Shown here: in pieces, positions 40,811-49,717 of the stretch | Layout of the letters: each line of letters begins with the position of its first letter | Position numbering within the stretch: position 1 is the stretch's first letter | Source of the DNA: Rhodococcus maanshanensis NBRC 100610 | Lineage (GTDB): Bacteria; Actinomycetota; Actinomycetes; Mycobacteriales; Mycobacteriaceae | NCBI RefSeq assembly: GCF_001894865.1 | Contig: NZ_BCXA01000035.1 | Span: forward strand, 1 to 64,000 | DNA: 64,000 nucleotides | Reading direction: 5' to 3' | Program-made: the position numbers and the translations under genes | Notes under the pieces: model-generated | The model's input: only the letters and a program-made list of their open reading frames with translations | Database searches by the model: none | Told to the model about the DNA's origin: nothing

Positions 40811-43657
40811 CTACTTGACGATGTTGACCATCTTGCCCGGCACCACGATCACCTTGCGGGGCGCATTGCCCTCCAGGAGGGCGACGATCTTCTCGTCGGC
40901 CAGTGCCGCTGCCTCGATGGACTTCGGGTCGGCATCGGCGGCCACGGTGAGCCGGCTGCGCAGCTTGCCGTTGACCTGGATCGGGTACTCGACGGTGTCG
41001 TCGACCAGCCACTTGTCCTCGGCCAGCGGGAACGGGCCGTGCGCCAGCGAGGTCTCGTGCCCGAGCCGGGACCACAGCTCCTCGGCGAGGTGCGGGGCCA
41101 GCGGACCGAGCATCAACACCAGCGGCTCGACCGCCGACCGCGGCGCCCCGTTCGGGTACTCCTTGGTCAGGTGGTTGTTCAGCTCGATCAGCTTGGCCGC
41201 CGCGGTGTTGTCGCGCAGCGCGGCGTAGTCCGCGTTGACGCCGTCGATCGTCTTGTTCAGCGCGCGCAGGGTGTCGTCGGTCGGCACCTCGTCGGTGACC
41301 CGGAGCTCGCCGGTCTCCTCGTCGACGACCGTGCGCCAGACGCGCTGCAGGAACCGGTGCGACCCGACGACGTCCTTGGTCGCCCACGGACGTGAGGTGT
41401 CCAGCGGCCCCATCGACATCTCGTACACGCGCAGGGTGTCCGCGCCGTACTCCTCGCAGATCTCGTCCGGCGCAACGGAATTCTTCAGGGACTTGCCCAT
41501 CTTGCCGTGCTCGCGGTGGACGGGCTCGTCGCCGTGGAAGAACTTGCCGTCGCGCTCGGTGACCTCCTCCGCGGGCACGTAGACGCCCCGGGAGTCGGTG
41601 TAGGCGTAGGCCTGGATGTAGCCCTGGTTGTAGAGACGGCGATACGGTTCGCTCGAGCTCACGTACCCGAGGTCGAAGAGGACCTTGTGCCAGAACCGCG
41701 AGTACAGCAGGTGCAGCACCGCGTGCTCGACGCCGCCGACGTACAGGTCGACGCCGCCCGGGTCGTTCGGGCCGTGCAGCTCGGGCCGCGGACCCATCCA
41801 GTACTGCTCGTTCTCCTTGGCGCAGAACTCGTCGTTGTTGGTCGGGTCGATGTAGCGCAGCTGGTACCAGGAGCTGCCCGCCCACTGCGGCATCACGTTG
41901 GTGTCGCGGTGGTAGCTCTGCAGACCGTCGCCGAGATCGAGCTCGACGTTCACCCAGTCGGTTGCCTTCGCCAGCGGAGGGGACGGCTCGGAGTTCTCGT
42001 CGTTCGGGTCGAAGGAGACCGGTGCGTAGTCCTCGACCTCCGGGAGTTCCACCGGCAGCATCGATTCCGGCAGCGGGTGCGCGACGCCGTCCGCGCCGTA
42101 CACGATCGGGAAGGGCTCGCCCCAGTAACGCTGACGGGCGAACAGCCAGTCCCTCAGCTTGTACTGGATGGTGCCCTTGCCGGTGCCGTCCGCCTCCAGG
42201 CGCGCGGTGATGGCGGCCTTGGCCTCCGCGACGCCGAGGCCGTCCAGGTAGTCCGAGTTCACCAGCGGACCGTCGCCCGTGAAGGCGGCCTCGGCGATGT
42301 CGCCGCCCGCGATGACCTCGACGATGTCGAGGCCGAAGCTGGTCGCGAACTCCCAGTCGCGCTGGTCGTGCCCTGGCACCGCCATGATCGCGCCGGTGCC
42401 GTATCCGGTGAGCACGTAGTCGGCGATGAAGATCGGAAGCCGGTGCCCGTTGACGGGATTCACCGCATACTCGCCGAGGAAGACGCCGGTCTTCTCCTTG
42501 TTCTCCTGCCGCTCCAGGTCCGTCTTCGCGGCGATGGAGGCGCGGTAGGCGGCGACGGCCTCGGCCGGGGTGGCGGCGCCGCCGGTCCAGCGGGGATCCA
42601 CGTCGTCGGCGTACGAGCCCGATACCAGCCGATCGACCAACTCGTGCTCGGGGGCGAGGGTGACGTAGGTGGCGCCGAACAGGGTGTCGGGGCGGGTGGT
42701 GAAGACCTCGATCGCGACGTCGTCGACCGCGGGGTCGACACCGAACCGGACCTGGGCGCCGTGCGAGCGTCCGATCCAGTTGCGCTGCATGGCCTTGACC
42801 TTGTCCGGCCAGTCCAGGAACTCGAGGTCGTCGACGAGGCGATCCGAGTACGCGGTGATCCGCATCATCCACTGCTGCAGGTGCTTGCGGAACACCGGGA
42901 AGTTGCCGCGGTCGCTGCGGCCGTCCGCGGTGACCTCCTCGTTGGCCAGCACGGTGCCGAGCCCGGGGCACCAGTTGACCATCGAATCCGACCGGTAGAC
43001 AAGGCGATACGAATCGATCACCGTGCGGCGCTCACCCACGTCGAGCGCGGACCAGGACCGGCCGTCCGGAGCGGTACGGGCACCGGACTCGAACTCCGCC
43101 TCGAGCTCCGCGATGGGGCGGGCCCGCTTGAGGTCGGCGTCGTACCAGGCGTTGAAGATCTGCAGGAAGATCCACTGCGTCCAGTGGTAGAAGCCCACAT
43201 CGGTGGTGGCCAGCGAGCGCCGCTCGTCGTGGCCGAGCCCGAGGCGGCGCAGCTGCCGCTTCATGTTCTCGATGTTCGACTCGGTGGTGGTGCGCGGGTG
43301 GGTGCCGGTCTGCACCGCGTACTGCTCGGCGGGCAGGCCGAAGGCGTCGTATCCGAGGGTGTGCAGCACGTTGTGTCCGTGCATGCGGTGGTAGCGCGCG
43401 AACACGTCGGTGGCGATGTAGCCGAGCGGGTGCCCGACGTGCAGGCCGGAGCCGGAGGGGTACGGGAACATGTCCTGGACGAAGAGCTTGTCCGCGGGCA
43501 GCTCCCCGGCGAGGTCGCCGACCGGGTTCGGCGCGTTGAAGGTGCCGCGCTCGCTCCACAGCTCCTGCCACCGCCGCTCGATCCGACCCGCGAGCTCCGC
43601 GGTGTATCGGTGCTGAGGGGTGGCGTCGTCCGCTGGCTGCTGCACTGGCTCGGTCAC
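40811..43657 (-). CDS. leuS: Leucyl-tRNA synthetase
   Basis: Class Ia aminoacyl-tRNA synthetase of 948 residues that charges tRNA-Leu. The HIGH-type motif is [18 protein letters not shown] (about residue 67 onward), the CP1 editing domain includes [20 protein letters not shown], and the KMSKS-type loop reads [16 protein letters not shown]. The C-terminal anticodon-binding and LeuRS-specific domains are complete to [14 protein letters not shown] start at 43657 fits the alignment seen in relatives. An essential single-copy gene, so this part of the window is chromosomal core. Confidence 0.97.
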   Translation of the reverse strand: MTEPVQQPADDATPQHRYTAELAGRIERRWQELWSERGTFNAPNPVGDLAGELPADKLFVQDMFPYPSGSGLHVGHPLGYIATDVFARYHRMHGHNVLHTLGYDAFGLPAEQYAVQTGTHPRTTTESNIENMKRQLRRLGLGHDERRSLATTDVGFYHWTQWIFLQIFNAWYDADLKRARPIAELEAEFESGARTAPDGRSWSALDVGERRTVIDSYRLVYRSDSMVNWCPGLGTVLANEEVTADGRSDRGNFPVFRKHLQQWMMRITAYSDRLVDDLEFLDWPDKVKAMQRNWIGRSHGAQVRFGVDPAVDDVAIEVFTTRPDTLFGATYVTLAPEHELVDRLVSGSYADDVDPRWTGGAATPAEAVAAYRASIAAKTDLERQENKEKTGVFLGEYAVNPVNGHRLPIFIADYVLTGYGTGAIMAVPGHDQRDWEFATSFGLDIVEVIAGGDIAEAAFTGDGPLVNSDYLDGLGVAEAKAAITARLEADGTGKGTIQYKLRDWLFARQRYWGEPFPIVYGADGVAHPLPESMLPVELPEVEDYAPVSFDPNDENSEPSPPLAKATDWVNVELDLGDGLQSYHRDTNVMPQWAGSSWYQLRYIDPTNNDEFCAKENEQYWMGPRPELHGPNDPGGVDLYVGGVEHAVLHLLYSRFWHKVLFDLGYVSSSEPYRRLYNQGYIQAYAYTDSRGVYVPAEEVTERDGKFFHGDEPVHREHGKMGKSLKNSVAPDEICEEYGADTLRVYEMSMGPLDTSRPWATKDVVGSHRFLQRVWRTVVDEETGELRVTDEVPTDDTLRALNKTIDGVNADYAALRDNTAAAKLIELNNHLTKEYPNGAPRSAVEPLVLMLGPLAPHLAEELWSRLGHETSLAHGPFPLAEDKWLVDDTVEYPIQVNGKLRSRLTVAADADPKSIEAAALADEKIVALLEGNAPRKVIVVPGKMVNIVK

Positions 43658-43786
43658 GTGTTTCGCTATCTACTCTGCGCTGGGCTCGGTGTCTCAGCGC
43701 TGGTTCTCGGGCATGGATTACCGTCGACCAGCCTAAGGTGTCACCCGAATAGTCCCGGTCATCGGTCCCCGCCGTACCCTGGTCCC

Positions 43787-44275
43787 GTGGTCATCGTCGC
43801 AACCGTGCTGTTCGTAGTCGCCCTCGCCATCGGCGTGGTGGCGGTCGCCGGGATCACCGGCCGGCTGCCGCGCAACCGCTGGGCCGGGGTCACCACCCCC
43901 GAGGCCCTCGCCAGCGACGACGCCTTCCGCCTCGCCAACCGCATCGCCGCGCCCACCATGGCCGCTGCCGCATTGTTGCTGGTCATCGGCGGTGTCGGCG
44001 CTCTCGCCTTCGGCACGGCCGGCGGACTCCTCACCGTCCCCGTCGCCCTGGTCGCGGCCCTGGTCACCGCCGGGTACGGCGGATCCATGGGAGCAAGGGC
44101 CGCCGCCGCGGCCGCCCCGGCCGGGGGCTGTGGCCACGACTGCGGGTGCGGCAGCCCCGCCGAGCCGGAGTCCACGGAGTCCGCCGACAACGCTGCCGAC
44201 GCCGCGGCCGCCGCGGACTGCGGGATGGACTCCTGCGGGTCCTGCGCCCTCAAGGGCGCCTGCCTGCCCAGCTGA
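43787..44275 (+). CDS. SdpI-like membrane protein with a cysteine-rich tail
   Basis: 162 residues. Three hydrophobic segments and the phrase GRLPRNRWAGVTTPEALASD with DAFRLANRIA identify the SdpI/YhfL family (SdpI is an immunity/signal protein in Bacillus). The last ~55 residues are different: GGCGHDCGCGS, an acidic and alanine-rich spacer, then DCGMDSCGSCALKGACLPS, seven cysteines in all, which could bind metal. The GTG at 43787 is chosen because TACCCT ends 6 nt upstream, giving a leaderless transcript; the frame is open far upstream inside leuS on the other strand. Confidence 0.75.
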   Translation: MVIVATVLFVVALAIGVVAVAGITGRLPRNRWAGVTTPEALASDDAFRLANRIAAPTMAAAALLLVIGGVGALAFGTAGGLLTVPVALVAALVTAGYGGSMGARAAAAAAPAGGCGHDCGCGSPAEPESTESADNAADAAAAADCGMDSCGSCALKGACLPS

Positions 44276-44313
44276 GCGGGTCGTCGCGCGGGCGCCTGGT
44301 TGAATCGGCGCCC

Positions 44314-45282
44314 ATGAGCAATTCCCGGACCTTCGATCCGGCCGGTGTCCTGTTCGGGATCGGTGTGCCCGCGCTCGCGGTCGCCGTCGGCCTGACGCTG
44401 ACCCGGCTGTGGTCCCCCCGCCTGCCCGACACCGTCGCCACGCACTGGGCGGGGAGCGGCCCGGACGGCTTCAGCACGCCCAGCTCGCTCGCCGCGACCA
44501 TGGTGATCGTGATCCTGCTCGTCGGGTGCGGTGCCAGCGCGATCGCCGCGCTCGCGGGCGCGATGCTGATGACGCGCCGCGCGATGCTGATCGTCGGCCT
44601 GACCGTGGTCGGGCTGGTGCTCACCCTGTGGATCGCGCTGCTCGCCGCGCAACTCGACCTCGCATCCGCCGTTGACGTGGCGCTGCCGATGACGTGGATC
44701 GGGCTCGGGATGGTGGCGGGCGCCGCCGTCGGCATCATCGGGGCGTCGACGCTGCGCGACCATCGCGAACGATCCGCGGCGACCCTGCCGCCGGACCCGC
44801 GGCTGCCCCGCGGGCCGCTTGACCTGCCGATCACCGTGCGGCTCGGGCTCGGGCCCGCGACCGCGGCCGTGCTGCTCGGGACCGGCGCGGCGATCACCGG
44901 CCTGCTCTGCGCGCGGGCGGGCTCGTGGTGGCCGCTGGCGGCCTTCCTGCCGGTCTCCCTGCTGATGGTCGGGCTGCTGCGCTTCCGGGTCACCCTCGAC
45001 GAGACGGGGCTGTGGGTGCACAACATGGGCATGACCGCGGTCGGGTACGGGGTCGAGGAGCTGGTCGGGGCGAACGTCGAGGAGGTGAACCCGTCCAGGG
45101 ACTTCGGCGGCTGGGGCCTGCGCCTCAAGGGCCGCGGCAACTACGGGGTGGTCACCACGACCGGGCCCGCGGTGGTCTTCACCGCGGCGAACGGGCAACG
45201 GCTGACGGTGACCACGCCACGAGCCGAGGAGATGGCCGGCGCGCTGAACGCCCTCGCGGACCGGCGGCTGGCCGATCGCTGA
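44314..45282 (+). CDS. DUF1648-type membrane protein
   Basis: 322 residues with about six helices. The N-terminal stretch LWSPRLPDTVATHWAGSGPDGFSTP is the DUF1648 signature (helix, 'lP..i..Hwn..G.pdg'), and the C-terminal ~80 residues form a soluble domain with VTLDETGLWVHN. DUF1648 and SdpI domains often occur fused or adjacent, which fits the SdpI-like neighbour 38 nt upstream; the two may act together in the envelope. Function unknown. Confidence 0.72.
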   Translation: MSNSRTFDPAGVLFGIGVPALAVAVGLTLTRLWSPRLPDTVATHWAGSGPDGFSTPSSLAATMVIVILLVGCGASAIAALAGAMLMTRRAMLIVGLTVVGLVLTLWIALLAAQLDLASAVDVALPMTWIGLGMVAGAAVGIIGASTLRDHRERSAATLPPDPRLPRGPLDLPITVRLGLGPATAAVLLGTGAAITGLLCARAGSWWPLAAFLPVSLLMVGLLRFRVTLDETGLWVHNMGMTAVGYGVEELVGANVEEVNPSRDFGGWGLRLKGRGNYGVVTTTGPAVVFTAANGQRLTVTTPRAEEMAGALNALADRRLADR

Positions 45283-45312
45283 CGCCCCCCGCGGCGCCGG
45301 GGCGTCGACGGC

Positions 45313-46164
45313 TCAACTCCGACGCAGCCGTCGCTCGTTGGCCAGGATCGCGGCGGTCAGCGCCGCCTCCGGCTTGGAGGCAGGCCGGGACCGGCGCATC
45401 AGCACGAAGTCGGCGTCACCGGGGTCGGGGAGGGCGCCGTCGGGCAGCGGGACCAAGCCGTCCGGCAACAACGACTCCGAGTGCACGATGTACCCGAGTC
45501 CGGCGAGCACGGCCGCGCGCAGGCCGAGCAGGCTGTCGGTGACACAGGTGGTGCGCCACACCAGTCCGGCCCGCTCGAGTGCCTCCATCGCGGCGCGGCG
45601 GGTGATGCTCGGCGGCGGGTAGGTGACGAGCGGCACCGGCCCCTCCACCGGTTCCGCGCCGTGGGATCCGGCCCACACCAGGCGGTCGCGCCACACCAGC
45701 TCGCCGTGCTGCTCGCCCGGCCTGCGCATCCCGAACACGATGTCGAGCTCGCCCGCTGCCAACTTGGCGCCGAGATTCTCGCTGAGACCGACGGTCAGCT
45801 CCAGATCGATGCGCGGGTGGCTGCGCCGGAACTCGAGCAGCACCTCCGGCAGCTCGGCCGCGACCAGGTCGTCGGAGGCGCCGAAGCGCAGCACCCCGGA
45901 CAGCTCGGACTCCGCGAAATAGCTCTCTGCCTGCTGCGACGCGTCCAGGATGGTGCGCGCGAAGCCAAGCATCGCTGACCCGTCCGCGGTCAGTTCCAGG
46001 TTGCGGGTGTCGCGCCGGAACAGCTCCCGACCGATCGACTTCTCCAGCCGGGCCACGTGTCCGCTGACGGTGGACTGACGCAGGCCGAGCTGGTGCGCGG
46101 CTGCGGTGAACCCGCCGCGACGCTCCACGGCGAGAAAGCTGCGCAGCAGCACCGGATCCAGCAT
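45313..46164 (-). CDS. LysR-family regulator
   Basis: 283 residues. The N-terminal winged HTH reads LLRSFLAVERRGGFTAAAHQ followed by LGLRQSTVSGHVARLEKSIG, the usual LTTR pattern; the C-terminal periplasmic-binding-like domain includes LRFGASDDLVAAELPEVLLE. It is divergent from the BASS-type transporter gene with 85 nt between, and an LTTR-type box lies there, so it probably regulates that gene. Effector unknown. Confidence 0.9.
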   Translation of the reverse strand: MLDPVLLRSFLAVERRGGFTAAAHQLGLRQSTVSGHVARLEKSIGRELFRRDTRNLELTADGSAMLGFARTILDASQQAESYFAESELSGVLRFGASDDLVAAELPEVLLEFRRSHPRIDLELTVGLSENLGAKLAAGELDIVFGMRRPGEQHGELVWRDRLVWAGSHGAEPVEGPVPLVTYPPPSITRRAAMEALERAGLVWRTTCVTDSLLGLRAAVLAGLGYIVHSESLLPDGLVPLPDGALPDPGDADFVLMRRSRPASKPEAALTAAILANERRLRRS

Positions 46165-46175
46165 CAGCCATACTT

Positions 46176-46208
46176 ATCACGATTTGCGATGCGAATTATC
46201 ATTGTGAT
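46176..46208. promoter_or_regulatory. LysR-type binding region
   Basis: ATTTGCGATGCGAAT (46182-46196) has the T-N11-A layout of LTTR boxes, and is bracketed by ATCACGAT (46176-46183) and ATTGTGAT (46201-46208), which are inverted copies at 7 of 8 positions. Confidence 0.5.
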
Positions 46209-46249
46209 CGACTTTCACGATATCTGAGCAGCGGATTACCGTTGCCGAT

Positions 46250-47248
46250 GTGAAGTTCTTGAGCAGGTTCTACATCGACGGGTTCATCCTGTCGATCATC
46301 GTGGTGGCCGTCGTGGCCAGCATCTTCCCTGCCTCCGGCGGCGGGCAGACGGTGCTGGACTGGGCCACCAAGATCGCGATCGCGCTGCTGTTCCTGCTCT
46401 ACGGCGCCAGGCTGCACCCGCGCGAGGCGCTCGAAGGGCTCAAGCACTGGCGGCTGCACACCGTGGTGCTGGCGTCCACCTACCTGCTGTTCCCGCTCAT
46501 CGGGCTCGCGCTGCGGGTACTGGCACCCACGGTCCTGACCGACGAGCTGTACACCGGGGTGCTCTACATGTGCCTGGTGCCCTCGACGGTCCAGTCCTCC
46601 ATCGCGTTCACCTCGATCGCCCGCGGCAACGTCGCGGGGGCGGTCGTCAGCGCGTCGTTCTCGAATCTGATCGGGGTGTTCATCACCCCGCTGCTGGTGA
46701 TCCTGCTGATGAACACCACAGGCGAGGCGACCGTCGACGCGTCCTCGATCGTCGACATCGTGGTGCAGCTGCTGCTGCCGTTCATCATCGGTCAGCTGAT
46801 CCGGCCGTGGGTGACGGGCTGGCTGCAGCGGCACGCCGCACCGACCAAGATCGTCGACCGCGGCTCGATTCTGCTGGTGGTGTACTCCGCATTCAGCGCG
46901 GGCATGAACGAGCACGCTTGGGCCGGGCTCTCCGCCTGGCGGGTGCTGGCGCTGGTCGTGGTCTGCTGCGCGATCCTCGCGACGGTGCTCGGGGTGACGG
47001 CCTTCGCCGGGCGCGCGCTCGGGTTCTCGCTGCCGGACCGGATCGTGATCCTCTTCTGTGGGTCCAAGAAGTCGCTCGCGACCGGGCTACCGATGGCCTC
47101 GGTGCTCTTCGCCGGGCAGCCGGTCGGCCTGATCGTGTTGCCGCTGATGATCTTCCATCAGATCCAGCTGATCGTCTGCGCCGCTCTGGCGCAGCGGTTC
47201 GCCCGCCGCCAGGACCAGGAGCCCGCGGCCTCGGCGCCGGGTCGGTGA
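46250..47248 (+). CDS. BASS/SBF-type transporter (bile acid:sodium symporter superfamily)
   Basis: 332 residues with about nine or ten helices. The sequence IAIALLFLLYGARLHPREAL and the FCGSKKSLATGLPMASVLFA segment are typical of the YfeH/SBF-like (PF13593) branch of the bile acid:sodium symporter superfamily. The GTG at 46250 is the only usable start near the promoter. Regulated most likely by the divergent LysR protein. The family name does not prove bile-acid transport; members move organic anions, although a steroid-acid substrate would fit the steroid island (inference). Confidence 0.85.
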   Translation: MKFLSRFYIDGFILSIIVVAVVASIFPASGGGQTVLDWATKIAIALLFLLYGARLHPREALEGLKHWRLHTVVLASTYLLFPLIGLALRVLAPTVLTDELYTGVLYMCLVPSTVQSSIAFTSIARGNVAGAVVSASFSNLIGVFITPLLVILLMNTTGEATVDASSIVDIVVQLLLPFIIGQLIRPWVTGWLQRHAAPTKIVDRGSILLVVYSAFSAGMNEHAWAGLSAWRVLALVVVCCAILATVLGVTAFAGRALGFSLPDRIVILFCGSKKSLATGLPMASVLFAGQPVGLIVLPLMIFHQIQLIVCAALAQRFARRQDQEPAASAPGR

Positions 47249-47262
47249 ACCGAGCGGGCCGG

Positions 47263-47868
47263 TCAGTTCCTGTCGACGTCGATCGGGTGCGTCGCGAGCA
47301 GAGCGAGGGGGAGGGGCTGGCGGCGCAGTACGTGCGCCCAGAGGTCGACCCGCGGCGGGCCGATCACGTCGGACGGCAACGCGGACAGCACGGTCCAGTC
47401 GTCACGCTGCAACTCCGAGTCCAGCTGTCCCATCGTCCAGCCCGAGTACCCGGCGAAGACCCGCACGCCCTCGATGAGCGGGCCGACGGCTTCCGGATCG
47501 GAATCGAGGTCGACCATGACCACCCGGCCGTCCACCCGCCGCACCCCGGACACCCCGTCGATGTTCGCCCCGGTACGCAGCGTGGCCAGGCACAGCGCCG
47601 AGTCCCGCTTCACGGGGCCGCCGATGAACAGCGCCCGCGGATTGGCGCACAGTTCCGTCCACTGGGGCAGCACCGTGTGCACCGCGGTCTCGCTCGGCCG
47701 GTTGATCACGACGCCAAGGCTGCCCGCGTCGTTGTGCTCGATGACGTAGACGACGGTGCGACGGAAGGCCGGTTCGGTGAGCTCGGTCGAGGAGATCAGC
47801 AGACTGCCCGGGCGCACGATCGGTTCGGTCGACGCCATCCGGTCCTCGGGTTCTTCTGCGTGGTCCAC
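47263..47868 (-). CDS. UPF0301/YqgE/AlgH-family protein
   Basis: 201 residues, closely resembling Rv0038 of M. tuberculosis: LGVVINRPSETAVHTVLPQW, FIGGPVKRDSALCLA, FAGYSGWTMGQLDSELQRDD and the C-terminal LWAHVLRRQPLPLALLATHP. AlgH-type proteins are small conserved proteins of unclear, possibly regulatory, role. The start at 47868 gives an N-terminus matching the acidic N-terminus of Rv0038. It converges with the BASS gene (14 nt between stop codons). Confidence 0.92.
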   Translation of the reverse strand: MDHAEEPEDRMASTEPIVRPGSLLISSTELTEPAFRRTVVYVIEHNDAGSLGVVINRPSETAVHTVLPQWTELCANPRALFIGGPVKRDSALCLATLRTGANIDGVSGVRRVDGRVVMVDLDSDPEAVGPLIEGVRVFAGYSGWTMGQLDSELQRDDWTVLSALPSDVIGPPRVDLWAHVLRRQPLPLALLATHPIDVDRN

Positions 47869-47919
47869 CGGATAATCATCGCACCGGCGGACGACACTCG
47901 TGCCGGGTAACGCGCCGCC

Positions 47920-48624
47920 TCACACCTGCGGGGCGAGCCCGACCATCTCGTCCAGCACCGACAGGTGGTGTTCGAACAGTGCCCGCGGGTCCGTGAAGGT
48001 GTCCGCCCCGTACTGACCGAACACCTCGAAGTTCACCGCGCCGAACAGCGAGGACCAGGCGAGCACACCCCGCGCCAGCGCCTCCTCCGGCAGCTCCAGC
48101 CCCATCTCCGTGCGGATCGCCCTCAGGTTCTCCCGCAACGGCGCTCCCATCGGGATCGTCTGCGGGACAGCGAGTTCGCCGGAACGTCCGGCCTCGTCGA
48201 AGATCTTCACCAGCGCTCCGATCACGCGGGTGCCCGGCCCGGTGGTGCGCTCGGCCGGCGCCTGGTAGCCCGGCACCGGACTGCCGAACAGCAGCCCGTA
48301 GCACGCAGGCTCGGCCAGCGCCCAGTCCCGCACGGCGTGCCCGAGAGCGTGCAACCGGGCGCGCGGATCGCCTGCCGGCGCGGACGCCACGGCAACGTCG
48401 ACCGCGTCACCCAGCTCGGTGTACCCCTCCACGACCAGCAGCGTGAGCAGTTCGTCGCGACTCTTGACGTACCGGTACACCGCCGACGAGACCACCCCGA
48501 GATCCCTTGCGACCGCCCGCAGCGACAGCGCCGCCGCCCCGTCCCTGGCCAGATGCACCCGTCCGATCCGGGTGATGTCGGCCAGGGTCTGCTCGCGTGC
48601 GCGTTCGCGCGGGGTTCCGGTCAC
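47920..48624 (-). CDS. TetR-family regulator with twin palindromic operators
   Basis: 234 residues. The HTH is GAAALSLRAVARDLGVVSSA followed by VYRYVKSRDELL; the C-terminal WHG-type domain contains the phrase LLFGSPVPGY. It is divergent from the NAD(P)-binding gene at 48761. The 136-nt intergenic region carries two perfect copies of AGAGCAGTGCTCT, one over the -35 box and one just after the -10 box of that gene, so it is predicted to repress it tightly and probably itself. Confidence 0.9.
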   Translation of the reverse strand: MTGTPRERAREQTLADITRIGRVHLARDGAAALSLRAVARDLGVVSSAVYRYVKSRDELLTLLVVEGYTELGDAVDVAVASAPAGDPRARLHALGHAVRDWALAEPACYGLLFGSPVPGYQAPAERTTGPGTRVIGALVKIFDEAGRSGELAVPQTIPMGAPLRENLRAIRTEMGLELPEEALARGVLAWSSLFGAVNFEVFGQYGADTFTDPRALFEHHLSVLDEMVGLAPQV

Positions 48625-48665
48625 CGCCCCAGCCTGACCGCTTCAGTGAGCACTGTCAACAAAAG

Positions 48666-48678
48666 AGAGCAGTGCTCT
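48666..48678. promoter_or_regulatory. TetR operator 1
   Basis: AGAGCAGTGCTCT, a perfect odd palindrome whose last base is the first base of the TTGACA -35 box. Confidence 0.75.
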
Positions 48679-48706
48679 TGACATTCCCCTCGAAGCGGCG
48701 CATTCT
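48678..48706 (+). promoter_or_regulatory. Promoter of the NAD(P)-binding gene at 48761
   Basis: TTGACA at 48678-48683, 17 nt spacer, CATTCT at 48701-48706; bracketed by the two operators. Confidence 0.65.
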
Positions 48707-48708
48707 TG

Positions 48709-48731
48709 TTTCGAGAGCAGTGCTCTCGAAA
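48709..48731. promoter_or_regulatory. TetR operator 2
   Basis: A 23-nt perfect palindrome with the same AGAGCAGTGCTCT core flanked by TTTCG and CGAAA. It covers the expected transcription start, 43 nt from centre to centre from operator 1 (about four helical turns). Confidence 0.8.
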
Positions 48732-48760
48732 GTCCGAAACCACACCCAGGAGTGATTGCG

Positions 48761-49708
48761 ATGTCGACAGTGCAGGTAGTGACCGGCGCGGGGCCCGTCG
48801 GATGGACGGTCGCCGACCAGCTGGCGACGCAGGGACATCGGGTCCGCGTGCTGACCAGGTCCGGCTCCGGACCCGAGCACCCCAATGTGGAGCGGCTCCG
48901 CGTCGACGTCTCCGTGCCGGGCGCGCTGGACGCCGCACTGGAGGGCGCCGCCGCGGTGTTCCACTGCACCCACGGCTCGGCCTACTCCGCCGAGGCCTGG
49001 CGGCGCGAGCTGCCCTCCACCGAGCGGGCCGTGCTCGACGCCGCGGGGCGGGCCGGGGCCGTCGTGGTGTTCCCGGAGAGCCTGTACTCCTACGGACGGG
49101 TCGACGGACCCATCACCGAGGACACGCCGCGCGAGGCCCGCGACGGCAAGCTCGGCGTCCGCACCGAGCTGCTGCGCCAGCGCGAGGCCTCGGATACCGC
49201 CACCGTCAGCGTGGCCGCCTCCGATTTCTTCGGTCCGCGGGTGCTGATGGCACACGCGGGCGAACGAATGGTGCCGATCATCTTGGCGGGCAAGACCGTT
49301 CGCGTCATGGGCTACCTCGACACCCCACACTCGTTCACCTACGTGCCCGACCTCGCCGCTGCCATGATCGGCGCGGCAGCCGACCCCTCGCTGTGGAACT
49401 CGGTCCTGCACGCGCCGACCGGGCCCGCGCTCACCCAGCGCGCCCTGGTGCACGCCTACGCCGCGGCGGCGGGGGTACCGGACCCGAAGACCGGCGTGCT
49501 GCCGGGCTGGCTGCTGCGCGGCGCCGGACTCGTGCACCGCGACAGCCGCGAACTGGCCGAGATGCTGTACCAGTTCGAGCGACCGTTCGTGCTGGACTCG
49601 GGCCGCAGCGAGCGGCTGCTCGGGATGGCGCCGACGCCGCTGGCGGAGGCGGCCGCCGCCACCGTCGCATGGTGGCGCGCACGGGAGCTCGCGCCCGCGC
49701 CGCGATAG
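48761..49708 (+). CDS. NAD(P)-binding epimerase/reductase-like protein
   Basis: 315 residues. The N-terminal Rossmann motif is VTGAGPVGWTVADQLATQGH, followed by an extended-SDR-like body with SLYSYGRVDGPITED (a YxxxK-like region is not clear). The ATG at 48761 has AGGAG 8 nt upstream; an in-frame GTG at 48752 sits too close to that site. It is under the twin operators of the divergent TetR gene, suggesting induction by a toxic or foreign substrate. Substrate unknown. Confidence 0.78.
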   Translation: MSTVQVVTGAGPVGWTVADQLATQGHRVRVLTRSGSGPEHPNVERLRVDVSVPGALDAALEGAAAVFHCTHGSAYSAEAWRRELPSTERAVLDAAGRAGAVVVFPESLYSYGRVDGPITEDTPREARDGKLGVRTELLRQREASDTATVSVAASDFFGPRVLMAHAGERMVPIILAGKTVRVMGYLDTPHSFTYVPDLAAAMIGAAADPSLWNSVLHAPTGPALTQRALVHAYAAAAGVPDPKTGVLPGWLLRGAGLVHRDSRELAEMLYQFERPFVLDSGRSERLLGMAPTPLAEAAAATVAWWRARELAPAPR

Positions 49709-49717
49709 GGTCACCTG

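Noticed and set aside
41507-43786. Long plus-strand frame opposite leuS, continuous with the SdpI-like gene
   Set aside because: Only the last 162 codons resemble a protein family; the part over leuS is its antisense shadow.
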